Under the pieces are notes generated by a model. It saw only the letters and a list, made by a program, of their open reading frames with translations. It was not told the DNA's origin and did not search any database. A stretch of 64,000 nucleotides of DNA. Source: Lytechinus pictus. Taxonomy: Eukaryota; Echinodermata; Echinoidea; Temnopleuroida; Toxopneustidae. The stretch spans positions 21,309,501-21,373,500 of the forward strand of contig NC_087262.1 in the NCBI RefSeq assembly GCF_037042905.1, read 5' to 3'. Numbering within the stretch: position 1 is the first letter of the stretch; every line of letters starts with the position of its first letter. The position numbers were made by a program, and so were the translations under genes. Positions 24,000 through 37,764 of this stretch are shown here, in pieces.

Positions 24000-26470
24000 A
24001 CAAAAATAAGAAATAAGAAAACACTAAATAAGATGTTGAAGAAGTGGAAGAGTGGGGAGTGGGACAATGTGGCGTATAGCCCTTCATTGGCAGGGATGTA
24101 CATCAATGTAGACACAAGAAATAATACAAAATCGATTAAAGGAGTGATTCGATAACAGGAAACTGATCTAATTAAATTCATCGATCAACTGACACGCCTT
24201 ACTTGCCTTAGTCAATAAATGTACACTCTCGCAACAAAAGTTTTCGTTTGTTGAAATGCGCTTGCTTTAAAGAAGATATTAAAATGTGTAAACTATAGGT
24301 TTTACACAAGATGGGACGATGCACGCGCCACTTCGCATCATTAGTGAAAGTCAGTCTGGCGTTCGCGCCTTTTTGTTGCTTCGCATTCCTTTAACTTTTC
24401 AAATGACATCTAATTAATCCCTCTATTTGGTCCGATTGACGTCATATAGAGATGGCGTTGCCGAGTAGGCAGGTAGGGGATCGTGATAAGTGCTTTTAAT
24501 TAACCCCCTTCAAATGAGCTAAGTACAGAAAAGTACAAATCGTTTTATTGAAATCATGTTTGGCCCACCGCGTATTACTGTTACGTCATTTCGCGATAAT
24601 ATGAAGGCCATTATATACGGAAATAATTTTTAAAAGTCTCTTAATAAAAGCAGAAGTCATTAACATGATTAAGATAATTGGAAAGGGTGTTTTGTGTTAG
24701 TTTTATAACCACAACCCTCAATATTTTGTTTGTTGTTTATTAAACATGATAAAAAATGGAGGAATAGATTTTAAACAAATGCACCAAATAGATTAGTAAC
24801 ACCTAAAATACACTTAAAATTAAAATGATTTATTGTTAATGAACATAAAGATTTGATCATCCCCCGCCCACACACACCCTACAAATATCACGGTCTCACA
24901 TCTTTGATAAAAAATAGTAAATATAGTGATAAATTTCTTCAATACATTTCATTATTTGAAGTTATAATAAGATCGCCGTCCTTGGATTCATCTAACATAT
25001 CTTCTCCTAATATTTTCAGCTTTGCGCAAATATATTTGTTCTCTTTGTGTATAGGGCAAAGTGACCTTTAACGTGATGATATTAGAAGTATTATTTTTAT
25101 TCATTTTATTAAATCTGCTCTTACCGGTCATAATAAATTAAGTGATCCTTGACTTATTGCCACATTTTCATACGTGGCAAAGCTTAATGGGTTTACATGA
25201 CCTGAAAATTAAGAAACTATAATGTTCTAACCTTACCAACATTAAAAGAAACAAGGAATTATTATATTTCAAGTGGTTGACTAGCTTTCTAATTAATCTA
25301 TCTAAACTCTATATCTTACTAATTATGATGAAACAAATTGCACTTGATCCACCATGTAAAATCCATACAATACTTCCACCGTATCTGCTCTGTTAATGTA
25401 ATATTTCTTGGTTTATTGTTTACCTGTTGGATTATTATTTTAATGTTTCATGTTTCAATTCACAGTTGTGATTATAAACCACAATTTTGGTGATTCCATG
25501 CTAGAAAAATCAGTCATTTTCACAACACTTTTCAACCTGCTGTCCAAACAAATGAGGAACCTCAGTTTGTTTTGAGGTAATAATAAAGTGCTACTGGGTA
25601 GTCATGTAAAAAAAAAGACAACCAACAAAAATATGTTGACCATGGGTGAACTAGAGGTGAAAATGTTGCGTGTCGTACGGGACATTTCAAAATGTTGTCG
25701 AAATGTCCAGTACGACACGGAATCGCCCATTTACTAATATAATCATATACAAGATAAAAATGATGAAAACGATAATCAAAATAAATTAAAACATTGAAAA
25801 CTACTTTATGTTAACAAGATGCACTTATAGAATACTTCCCACGCGAGCCCCGCCCCTCTTCCTTTAACACTTGTTTCACTGCATCTGTTGTTTCTGCTTC
25901 ATATTTCAAAATCTACTATAACTTGAACCCATATGGCTCCAACTCTGCCCATGAAATTTGTCTCTATCAATATTGATCGCAAAAGACGAATATGACTCGG
26001 TGTATACATGCAGCTGCTATATGTAGTAGAGATATACTCAGTAGATAAGTAAAGACGGGTGGATATATTTTAGTGCCAAACATACTCATGACAATCTAAA
26101 ACGTGTCGCTGCTAAGCCCATGACTTTCCGATTTTAACACCAATTGCTCATTTGTTAAACAGGGAGGGTCTATGCATGGAGCTATTACAGTAATAGTTAT
26201 AGCTCCATGGTCTATGGTTGTTCGCGGGTCGGCCCCTCCTACACGTACAAACCATGGATAATTATAATCCCTGTCAAAATCCTTATTATACGAGTGTGTT
26301 TGATCATTTTCCCAATGATTTTTTCTTTCAAGATTGGGATGTGTAAGTTGCTGGACAAGTTGGTATGAAATCAGGTAAAGAAAGAGAGAGAGAGAGTCAA
26401 AATATCGTATGTGGCTCTTTTTTATCTTTGACTTAAAAACCTCTAAGTTAATAGCGAGTTTTCGCAACCA
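24000..26470. other. intergenic DNA, nothing recognised
   Basis: AT-rich sequence. A short inverted repeat near 25665-25725 (GCGTGTCGTACGGGACATTTC, then its inverse GAAATGTCCAGTACGACACG) is the only structure noticed. Confidence 0.5.
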
Positions 26471-26473
26471 GTA

Positions 26474-26728
26474 GGCAGACAAGTTATGGAACGTTGAGAA
26501 TATATTGAAAATCACAAGGTAAAGGCTTTGAGGTTTTTGTCGAAAACTGGTGATCCGGGACAGCAGATCGTCCTAAGATTCAGAGATCGAAGAATTGCAA
26601 TTAATGTCGTTTGTCCAGAGTTCAGGAGGACACTGCTGTTTAAATTCACCGATTTTCGACAAAGGCTTCCTTGTTATGAAGGGCTTTTGACAATAGATTC
26701 TCAACGTTCCAGAAAGTGTCTGCGTAGT
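26474..26728. mobile_element. inverted-repeat element, family C copy 1
   Basis: The left arm contains GGAACGTTGAGAAT and GTTTTTGTCGAAAACTGGTG. The right arm contains the inverses CACCGATTTTCGACAAAGGC and ATTCTCAACGTTCCAGAAAG. Copy 2 lies at 33550-33806. Confidence 0.65.
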
Positions 26729-28059
26729 GTTGCGTAATTTCTCTGTACCGGCCGCACAGAAACGTTGTTAGCGCTATATAACACAGCACTAATAGTAAGC
26801 CCAGTTACATCTTTTGGATTGCGATGTCAAACGTTGATCACACACGATGTGACATTGAGCATCGCTGTGAATTAGGTGTAAAAAGCTTCTTCAAGCTTCT
26901 TCGAGGGATCCAATTGCATAAAAAGATATATATATATATATATCCTCCTATGTGACATTCGAAGGTTACAATTTTTAATCAAGCGTATAGGAAGCGCTTC
27001 GCGCGCTAAAATAAGGTTAGTCGCACTTAATATTCGTACACTAAGCCTGCTCACAATCGCATTTCCAAGAATCCATGACTATACGGGTGCTCAACTTTTG
27101 GATGACATCTAATTTGTTTAATGGCACAAACAAAACTAGCACCTCAAAAGTTATTTCAAGCATGTAAATGTTCTGCATATACGACTGAAATGCCAGATTA
27201 GCTCCGTTGAGAAGTTAGCTACTGACATAGAATTAAATGACCTCTCGTCCCCCTGTTATTTTGTTGAGTCATTTTCACATTGAACGGAAGCAAGATGAAC
27301 TCTGAACGTCATGTTGTCATCATCACCGCAATGTATTCATTTTGTTGCTCACTATGCTTGCTATTAACCCAAGCTATAACCTCATATCATATCGTGTAGA
27401 TCCGTGACCGCTCCAAACCCTCTTCCCCTGGCATAACCCAGCTCCCCTAACAGAGTGTATTAGCGACCGGGCGGATTTGGGATTTTCGAGGGAGTACTCT
27501 CATCGAAGTAAAATAGGATTAACAAAACAAGTAAGGGAAATGGAAATTGCCCCCAACATGACCGCCCAATGAGAAAGCCGAAGAATGATGAATGAAAAAA
27601 TAAACGAAAGAAAAAGTCCCTTACCCCCTACCCCCCCAAAAAAAAATAGCAGGAAGGGAGAGAAAAGATCGAGAATGTTATGTATTTTTGTGTTATCAAA
27701 GCAAAAGAGGGTTGCCGGCACCAATAAGAGGGCCCGAAGCAGACATGGGGCTAAAACAATGACCCACAGAATACAAGGGCCGACCGCCCCGTTTTGGATA
27801 CGCCATTGATTAGGGCAGCAGGCTGCCATAGGCTTTAGTCATTCAATCGGTTAACTCTGAATTAGTTTTGACGCCATTCATGTAACTCCAGACCCGGGTG
27901 TTTTCTGAGATCATTCCTAAAAGTCAAAGAGAGGAAGAGAGAGAGGGATAGAGAGAAAGAGGGAGACACCTTGCTGAACGCGCTTCAAACCAACCAATAG
28001 ACCATATCTTTGCGATATTGACCAAACGACAATTGTCGGCAACTGGTTTTTAATGACAT

Positions 28060-28354
28060 ATTATCGTTCCCTCCTCTTCATTCAGCACGCTCTATCGATT
28101 GCATTCCGTCGTGTTTGACGTGACATCCATCGCTCAATCTTCTGGGGATATTTCAGCGGCATGCCTGGTGCCGTACCAACCGTGTCCTGCCTTTTCTATT
28201 TCGTTTAATTGAATGGGAAGTCTTGTTTCGAATCGACAGTCAATCAACCAACAAACGCAACAATTACATTCCGCGATAATCACTGATGCTACGAAACTGT
28301 ATTTACGTTGTTCCACCCTCCTGTTCTCCGGGCTAAAATAACTCATTTGGCGTA
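28060..28354 (+). promoter_or_regulatory. 5' leader/promoter region of the cystine-knot gene
   Basis: Region upstream of the start codon. It has a CRE-like TTGACGTGACA near 28118, but no convincing TATA box. An in-frame TAA at 28334-28336, 18 bp before the ATG, makes ATG 28355 the first possible in-frame start. The transcription start cannot be fixed from sequence alone. Confidence 0.35.
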
Positions 28355-28427
28355 ATGCAGATTTTAGGAATTAATATACTTGGGATATTACTTCACGTTG
28401 CGGCGTTGGCAAACTCACAAAATGTTG
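28355..28427 (+). CDS. cystine-knot gene exon 1: signal peptide
   Basis: It encodes MQILGINILGILLHVAALAN then SQNV, a short hydrophobic core followed by small polar residues, with cleavage expected near residues 19-21. It is preceded by an in-frame stop and ends at a strong GTAAGT donor (phase 1). Confidence 0.85.
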
Positions 28428-31400
28428 GTAAGTTCATATTTCATTAATCTATATTCCATATTCCTTATTTTCTTATGAAACCCCAGGGGTTATAGCATGC
28501 TTTCTAAATAAAAATTCAATCATCTAAAATCGTTATCCCCGCAATATCATATTTTACATGTTTTTTACAACTTATAAAAAACTATATAGGCCCTATTAAA
28601 GTTTTCCATGAAGGGAAAGGTTTTTTCATAGTTATTCTATTTTCAATACTCGGAAAACTATTAGAGAAATTTGAAGAGATACAGTAAATTAGTTGACTGT
28701 ATTACAAACAAAATGATATAATAGTATCACTATCCTTTTGCTTATATAATCATAAATACAGTGCTATATCTTTATTTGGTCAGTTTGATAAAACATTTCA
28801 TTTCAAAATAGTTCATGGCGGGAAGTTATCATGGGCGTTCCTCAGGGTTCTGTCTTTGGACCCCCTTTTTAAATCAACAATTATTTCCTAAGGCTAAGAA
28901 TTAATCACATTAAGACATTCATAAAGGTAACTGGGGTGATAACTCTGAAAGCAAAGCTTGTAGAAAGTGCACCATACAGTGCATATAAAAAAAAAACATT
29001 TTATATGGTTTTAACCAACATTACTGTATCCATAAGTTACAATTTGAAATGCTGAGTAAGAGGGGGCACAATAGTGTTTAGTGTTTTATATATTCGGATG
29101 CTCGTGCTTTGTAAGCTTATTGCTCCAAGTGAGCATGTAATTACTCGGGGATTAAGAAACTTTAAAATGGGATACCCCTTTAATTGTTAAACGTTTCCCA
29201 TTATGATGACTGTGATGCTTCATAGCGTTGTAACGACTCTTTTTTATTTTTTATTATTAATTATCATATCACATTTTATGATCTTCATGGACTATATACT
29301 GTCCATGAATCTCGTATGTAATAAAAAAAAATAAGGCCAACGTGAATGCAAAATATGTGAATATGTATCCGCATGATTAGTAACTATAACATCATTGTTC
29401 TTGTCTATAAAATGAAAACGAAAGGAATTTGAAATATTTGGTTTGATATACAGTATATTACAATTAATATAAATTAATATTTATGATTGCAAATGTCATA
29501 ATTGAATATTGTAAATACATTGCCTTTTCAGATGATGTGCCGCGTTCATAGTAATATATACACTAAATATAACTAAAGATATCCCGGGAGTTATTTTACC
29601 TTATCAGAGGGCAGTTGATATAATTCTCATTTAAAGAAAAAGACAAATTCTTGTAAAAAATAGATTCCATTCATTTAAGAGAATGAATGAAAGTGTATTT
29701 TTTATTACCATTGTCGTTACCATTATCAATCCTAAAAAATGTACATCATTATTGTTTTATTGTGGTTAAAATAATATTTTTATTATGATATCAGATTATT
29801 ATTATCATCATCATTGATACGATAAGCGATCACCACTTTTGCTACTGGTATTTTTCAATAGGCATCGCTGTTAATAGTCAACTATCATTTCAATCATATT
29901 AAACACACTGACTCGTGCAGCTTATGCTGCTGGTCAGTCTTTAGATAACATTACATTAATGAATTGATGGATTGATAAGTAGATAAATAAATAAATAAAT
30001 AAATGAATGAATAAATAAATGAAATATGTTTCCATATATATTTATATATATATATATATATATATACTATATAAAACATGAATTAATAAATAAACAAACC
30101 AAAAATCAATGAATATCTAATTCAATAAATACAATATAATAAATAATCAAAACAAACAAATAAATAAATAAATTGCTTATTGTTTCATTATTTATTATTT
30201 CTTTTATTACCATGTCACCCTTGTGGTGTCACGAATGTGGGCGCATCGGGGTATTTTACCCCCCCCCCCCGAAATTTTGTAAACTGAAAAAAAGAATGTA
30301 TAGTAAATGCTTCTTACTCAAGCTGTAAAGTGTTCCAAGATAGCATTTTCACTCATTCATTTTTTGTAATTTTCTCATCGAGTCACTGCATGTTGGCACA
30401 AATTTTTCAAGTTATTATATAAAATTTAAAATTTCGCTCGCGCTTCGCGCTCGCAGTGGCTGTTGGTTGAGATAAATAAATGATTTGTTCAATAGGATAA
30501 CATGGTCCTTAAAAATTCAGTGTTCGAATCAGTATGAAAAAAATATTCTCGTGATTTGAGTTTTCATTATCTTGTTTTAGCGAGATACACATCCCGCATG
30601 TTCATAGTTGCAAAATAGTGATGAAAATTGTCAGCTTCCACTACGCGCTCGCATAATAAATGATAATAATACAAACAATATAAACCGTTGCTTTATACAG
30701 AGTTTCAAAGTGCTATGAAAGAAAGAATAATATACAAGATATCCAGGTAAAAGAATCTGAAAGTGAAGATACCATTCCTGTTCATGGTTAAAAAGGGTGC
30801 TTATAGCTTTCAGTTCTCAGTTATCATCTCAGGATATCGCATTATTTATTTGGTGACTTATCATCTTCCTGAGTAACTGCAAGCACTCCTTAATATGTCC
30901 CTTTTCAAGTCAGTCGGGTCTTTATTAGAAAATTTAGCCCACTCTTCGCTCTCAATTTTGTGAGACAGGCAAAAATATTTCGTGTCCGCATTTGCCCCTC
31001 CCCAAAAATGTTGTTTTACCCCCCCCCCCACACACACCCATTAAAAAATTCCGGTGTCGCCACTGGTCATGATTATTTTTATCTTCATTAGTAGTTGAAG
31101 GCTTAGTTTGAATTATAATTAGCACTCTATTGATCAGTAGTCTGTCGCTATAGTATGACACAATTATGGTTACATGTCTCATGACAATGTGCTGTCAAGA
31201 GATATGATTACGTAATACAGTAACTGATAGGTTCTCATGTGAGCAGTTGAAGAATCACAGTCGGACGGTCGGGTAATGGGCGTCGGGTGCGGTCGGCGCG
31301 GCAGGCGCTTAGTCTATACCAGGGGCCACGAGTTCATCAATCGTCAAAAACCTGAACAATCGTCTTCTTCTTTTATTTGAACGCTTAACCCAACAAAAGT

Positions 31401-34400
31401 TGATTTGAATAAAAAGAGAAAAATCCAACAAGCATAATTCTGAAAATTTCATCAAAATCGGATGTAAAATAAGAAAGTTATGACATTTTAAAGTTTCGCT
31501 TAATTTCGCAAAACAGTTATATGCACATCCTGGTCGGTATGCAAATGAGGAATCTGATGACGTCATCCACTCACTATTTATTTTGTATTTCATTATATGA
31601 AATATGAAATATACTCATGTTCTCTTCATTGTCAAGTGAAAACATGTGGAATTAGTATTGTTTAATATTATATGGTTCAGTCAAGTTGGTCCTTATTGTC
31701 AAATCTGTAAAAAATGAAATATTGTATAATTCAAACAATAAAAACGAAAGAAATGGTGAGTGAAGGACATCATCGACTGTCTCATTTGCATGTCACTGAG
31801 TTGTGCATATCAATGTTTTGTGAAAAATAAGCGAAACTTTAAAATATATTATTTTGATTTTTCTCTATTTATTAAAATCAACATTTTTCTAGGGTGGACT
31901 TGATCTTTAACAAAGTTAAATTTCTTAGATATGAACGATCATGGACCTGTTAGAGATGAACAATCATCGAATTGTTAATGAATTCACTAACATGTGACCG
32001 TCATTGTGCTCTGAATGACATTCTCTTCATATTTGTCTACTTTGATCCTACCGTGTTCCGCCGTCAATTCGGCCATGAGTTGAAAGAAGCAGTTCGTGAT
32101 TAGACATTGATATTGCACAAACTGTATGCGCAGAAGATGATAAACCACTTAAATCCTGGAAAATCGATGTGCAGTTCTGGTTACCTTTGACTATCCTAGT
32201 TCCATGTGTTTTATTTGGGAAAATGTATGCATATTTTAAGATAGAGGCAATATTGTGTTTGATTGTCTTTTATTTATAATCCAATTTTTCAAATTTTCCT
32301 CCTAATATTCTAGAGATACATGGCTCAAGAGCGTTTATCTCTTAATGTTGTTGAGGTCATTTTGTGCGTGCGGAAGTGTGCGGATTAATGATAACATTTT
32401 ATGTCACAAAATCGTCTGCTTCTTAATTTTGCTGCTTCAAAACTAAAGCATGTTGATTGAAAAACATTTTCTAACACAGGGCATCAGCCAACAAAACCAA
32501 AACCAGGAAAGCTGTGCCTTTGTAAATAATCAGATATACGCCTTGATAGTCGCTATTGTCAAAACACCTCTCTGTTCTCATGCACATAATCACTAGGCTG
32601 CGGATCTCGTTCGATCAAATAAATGATAGTGTTGAATGTCCATCCCTAATAGGTCCATGGTACGATCAAGTTTTACTCCCATTGACTAGCATTAAGTGAA
32701 TGTCCAAAAGAGTACTATGTTGCTTCAGGTTTTTAAGAAATAGAGTCATTGTTCAAAAGGACAACACTGTGCGCTTCGCGCTGGAGGGGGATATTTTTTC
32801 TCTTGTCCAATCTCTGCCCCCGTATTGGGTGGTCATTATGGATACATTTCTCACTGTTATTTTTCCCTAATTATATTCTGTCCTGGAGAGACTTAAAGGT
32901 CAAGTCCACCCCAGAAAAATGTTGATTTGAATCAATAGAGAAAAATCGGACAAGCATAATGCTGTAAAATTCATCAAAATCGGATGTAAAATAAGAAAGT
33001 TATGACATTTTAAAATTTCGCTTATTTTTCACAAATTAGATATATGCACAATTTAGTCACATGCAAAATGAGAAAATCGATGATGTCCCTCACTCACTAT
33101 TTCTTTTGTTTTTTATTGTTTGAATTATACAATATTTCATTTTTTACAGATTTGACAATAAGGACCAACTTGACTGAACCATAGAATGTTAAACAATGGT
33201 AATTCCACATGTTCATGGAGAAATAAAATTTGTTTCACAGGACAATGAGGAAAAAATTAGAATATTTCATATTTCATGTAATAAAATACAAAACAAATAG
33301 TGAGTGAGTGATGTCATCAGTTTCCTCATTTGCATACCGACCGGGATGTGCATATAACTGTTTTGTGAAATTAAGCGAAACTTTAAATGTCATAACTTTT
33401 TTATTTTACATCCGATTTTGATGAAATTTTCACTGTTATGCTTGGAGGATTTTTCTTTTAATTCAAATCAACTTTTAGTTGGGGTGGACTTGTCCTTGTG
33501 GACTTACCTTTAATAGGGCATTTTAGTAATCACTTCGCACACGCTTTCTATTACGCAGGAAATCTTTTGTCAAAAGCCCTTCAATGACAAAACAGTCTTT
33601 GTCGAAAATCGGTGAGTCAAAACAGCAGTGTCGTTCTTGACTATGGACAAACGACATATTTGCAGTTTTTATCCGGTCCGAATCTTAAGACGATGAGCTG
33701 TCCCAGTCCACCAACATTCGACAATGACCCCTTATCTGTCCATTGTGATTTGACGGGTATTTTCAATAGATTCTCAATGTTGCAGAAAGTGTCTGAGAAG
33801 TGGTGCTAAAATATGCTAAACTCTCATTCACTTCGCCAAAGATCGATGGATTCGAAACTATTTCTGGCAACCATCGAGTATGAGTCATATAAATTGACAT
33901 GAAAGATCGAACAATGTAATACACCCATCGACACATCTAGGGATTTACCCCAAACATTCAGGATATCGAATTGTAATTTGGCAGCAATTCCATATCCGTT
34001 TCGAATAAAGGAAATTGTTTGAGTGTATAACACATCTTTGCCGGAAACGATTCATTTGAGTTGGCCCCGGCAAGTCCTTCTTTATTTGACACCTGGTTGA
34101 TGCAAGGAGTTTAAATGATTTAAAGGGATGGTCCAGGCTGGAAATATTTATATCTCAATAAATAGAGTAAACTTCACAAAGCAAAATGCTGAGAATTGAA
34201 TCAAAGTCGGATGAAAAACAACAAAGTTATTGAAATTTACAGATTTGCATTATCCGGTGAAACAGTTCTTGGCATGTTTATATGAATATTCATTAGGTGG
34301 GCTGATGATGTCATATATACACTTGTTCTCTGGTATTTTAGTATATGAAATTAGGTTTATTCAAATTTGTCTACCAAGAATTCAAACAATTGGATTGACA

Positions 34401-36765
34401 ACTGATCAAGTGCATTAGTTATTTATTGCCGCAACTTATTTCATCATAATGGAAACACATCATTTACACATGTATGAAAAAATGAAACATTTATGATTTC
34501 ATGTAATAACATCAGAAAAAGGAAAGTAGGGATGTGACACCATCAGCCCACCTAATGAATATTCATGACGATGCGCATATAATTGTTTTCACAAAATATT
34601 GATAAACTTTAAAATTCAATAACTTCGTTATTTGTTACCCGATTTTGATGAAATTTTCAGCATTTTGCTCTAAATAATTTTTCTCTATTTATTTAGATAT
34701 AAATATTTTCAGCTCGGACCATCCCTTTAATGCTTCCAAAAGTATTAACGTAGACATTTTTGTTAATGACCTTTGTGACAATGACAATTGTTGTTAACAT
34801 GGGTCTAGGTTAACATGGTTTAGAAAAAGAAAGCCCCTCACTTTTAACACAAAAACCCATCTATCACCCACTCTGCATGACTCAGTGGTTAGAAAAATTG
34901 CCTCGTAATTGGAAGGACATTGGTTCGATTCCCGAATGATTCATATCAAAGATCCATGAAATGAGAATTTGTTCCTTCTTGACAAAAACATGTTATGTTG
35001 CGCAGGGTCTGTTTGAAGATTAACTAATAGCTGAGGTGGCAAGCTGGGTTGATATTAGTTATCATCAACAAATTACACATTTGGTATTATAGACAATCCT
35101 GCAAAGATGGTTGGTAATACGTAGGTAAGACTTAAAAAACAGGCTTTACTTTCACCCCTTTTCTCTCTGTCCACTATCCTCCCACCACCGGCTCTTAGAA
35201 CATGATTCATAAGGGATAACAATTTGTAACCAAATGGGATTAAGAGATACAAATATACATCGAACGAAAGCATACACACTCATTGTGACGTAAACTACAC
35301 CAAGGAGAAAGTAGTCACGTGATCTATGACGTAAACAATCTTAAATCCCAATTTATTTGATTATACCTGTACAAGTGATCTATAGATTTATTTAAATAAT
35401 GTATGTTACTAATAGCACTGCACCTATAATCAACTGACGTAACAAAGTATTTTTATGTATACATTTGAGATGGTGCATATTATTAACATGTCCTTTATCA
35501 TCCCCTCTCTCCTTCTCTCTCTCTCTCCCCTTCTGTAACTTTATCTCTCCCTCTGTCACTCTCTCTTTTGTCCCTCTCTCAAAATATCCTACTATTACCT
35601 TATCACTAGCCATGTATAAATTAATTGTATTGAATGTATTGTATAAACAAAAATTTGATTGATTGATTTTATTCGTAAAGAATATCATAGGATATAAGAT
35701 ACAATAAGTGAGAAGAATACCTTGACAGGATAACCCATGATAGCCGAGTGGCTTATGTCACCAAGAGGTTTTGAAGAAAAAAAATGTATTAATGGACCAT
35801 ATGCCCTATAAGAAAAGATAAGATAAAAGTAGAAAAATTAAGATGAGATAAGATGAGATGAGATAAGATAATAAGATAAGATAAGGTAAGGTAAGCTAAG
35901 TTCAGGTAAGATAAGATAAGATGAGATCAGATAAGATAACATAACATAAGAAAAATAAGATACAAGACAAAATAAGATAGATAAAATGTAATAAGATAAG
36001 GTAAGGTAAGGCAAGATAAGATAATATAATATAAGGTAAGGCAAGGTATGTTAGGTAAAATAAGATAAGATAAAATGAGATAAGATAAGAGAAAGATTTT
36101 AAGATATGATTCAACAATAAGACTGCTTGTAATAAGTAGGTTGGCATACGCTGGCCAAGTCGTCCAGGTGTGATAGCAATTTAACGACCAAAAAATGAAG
36201 AAAAACATCATGAGAGGGTGGGATAAAAAAGAAAAGGAGAACAAGATGACGAAGTGGGCAATAACTTTGTCAATTTCATTTTTTTAATATCTTTTTATAT
36301 ATATATATATATATAAATATATATATATAAGATAATATAATAAGGTAAGGTAAGATAAGTTAAGGTAAGATAAGATAAGATCAGATCAGATAAGATGAGA
36401 TAAGATAAAATAACATAAGAAAAACAAGATACAAGACAAAACACGATATATAAGATGTAATAAGATAAGGTAAGGTAAGGCAAGGCAAGATAAGATAAGA
36501 TAATATTAGGTAAGGTAAGGTTTGTTAGGTAAAATAAGATAAGATAAAATGAGATAAGATAAGAGAAAGATTTTAAAATATGATTTAACATTAAGACTGC
36601 TTGTAATAAATACGTTGGCATACGCTGGCCAAGTCGTCCAGGTGTGATAGCAATTTAACGACCAAAAAATGAAGAAAAACATCACGAGAGGGTGGGATAA
36701 AAAAGAAAAGGAGAACAAGATGACGAAGTGGGCAATAACTTTGTCAATTTCATTTTTTTAATATC

Positions 36766-36797
<32 letters not shown>

Positions 36798-37710
36798 AGA
36801 TAATATAATAAGGTAAGGTAAGATAAGTTAAGGTAAGATAAGATAAGATCAGATCAGATAAGATGAGATAAGATAAAATAACATAAGAAAAACAAGATAC
36901 AAGACAAAACACGATATATAAGATGTAATAAGATAAGGTAAGGTAAGGCAAGGCAAGATAAGATAAGATAATATTAGGTAAGGTAAGGTTTGTTAGGTAA
37001 AATAAGATAAGATAAAATGAGATAAGATAAGAGAAAGATTTTAAAATATGATTTAACAATAAGACTGCTTGTAGTAAGTAGGTTGGCATACGCTGGCCAA
37101 GTCGTCCAGGTGTGATAGCAATTTAACGACCAAAAAATGAAGAAAAACATCATGAGAGGGTGGGATAAAAAAGAAAAGGAGAACAAGATGACGAAGTGGG
37201 CAATAACTTTGTCAATTTCATTTTCTTAATATATGTTCATATATATGCATAAGATAATATAATAAGGTAAGGTAAGATAAGTTAAGGTAAGATAAGATAA
37301 GATAAGATAAGATAAGATGAGATAAGATAGGATAACATAAGAAAAACAAGATACAAGACAAAACACGATAGATAAGATATAATAAGATAAGCTAAGCTAA
37401 GGTAAGGCAAGATGCAAGATAAGATAAGATAATATAAGGTAAGGTAAGGCAAGGTATGTTAGGTGAAATAAGATAAGATAAGATAAGATAAGATAAAAGG
37501 AGATAAGATAAGAGAAATGTTTTAAAATATGATTCAGCATTAAGACTGCTTGTAATAAATACGTTGGCATACGCTGGCCAAGTCGTCCAGGTGTGATAGC
37601 AATTTAACGACAAAAAAATGAAGAAAACACATCATGAGAGGGTGGGATAAAAAAGAAGAACAAAATGACGAAGTGGGCAATAACATTGTCAATTATTTTC
37701 CCAATATATG

Positions 37711-37764
<54 letters not shown>

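Noticed and set aside
26096..26515. 139-codon minus-strand frame
   Set aside because: It runs through unrelated AT-rich sequence into an inverted-repeat element; no domain or splice support.
35838..37613. Several minus-strand frames rich in SYLILSYL
   Set aside because: Produced by the GATAA pentamer, which has no stop on that strand in several frames. The non-repeat core does not encode a recognisable domain.
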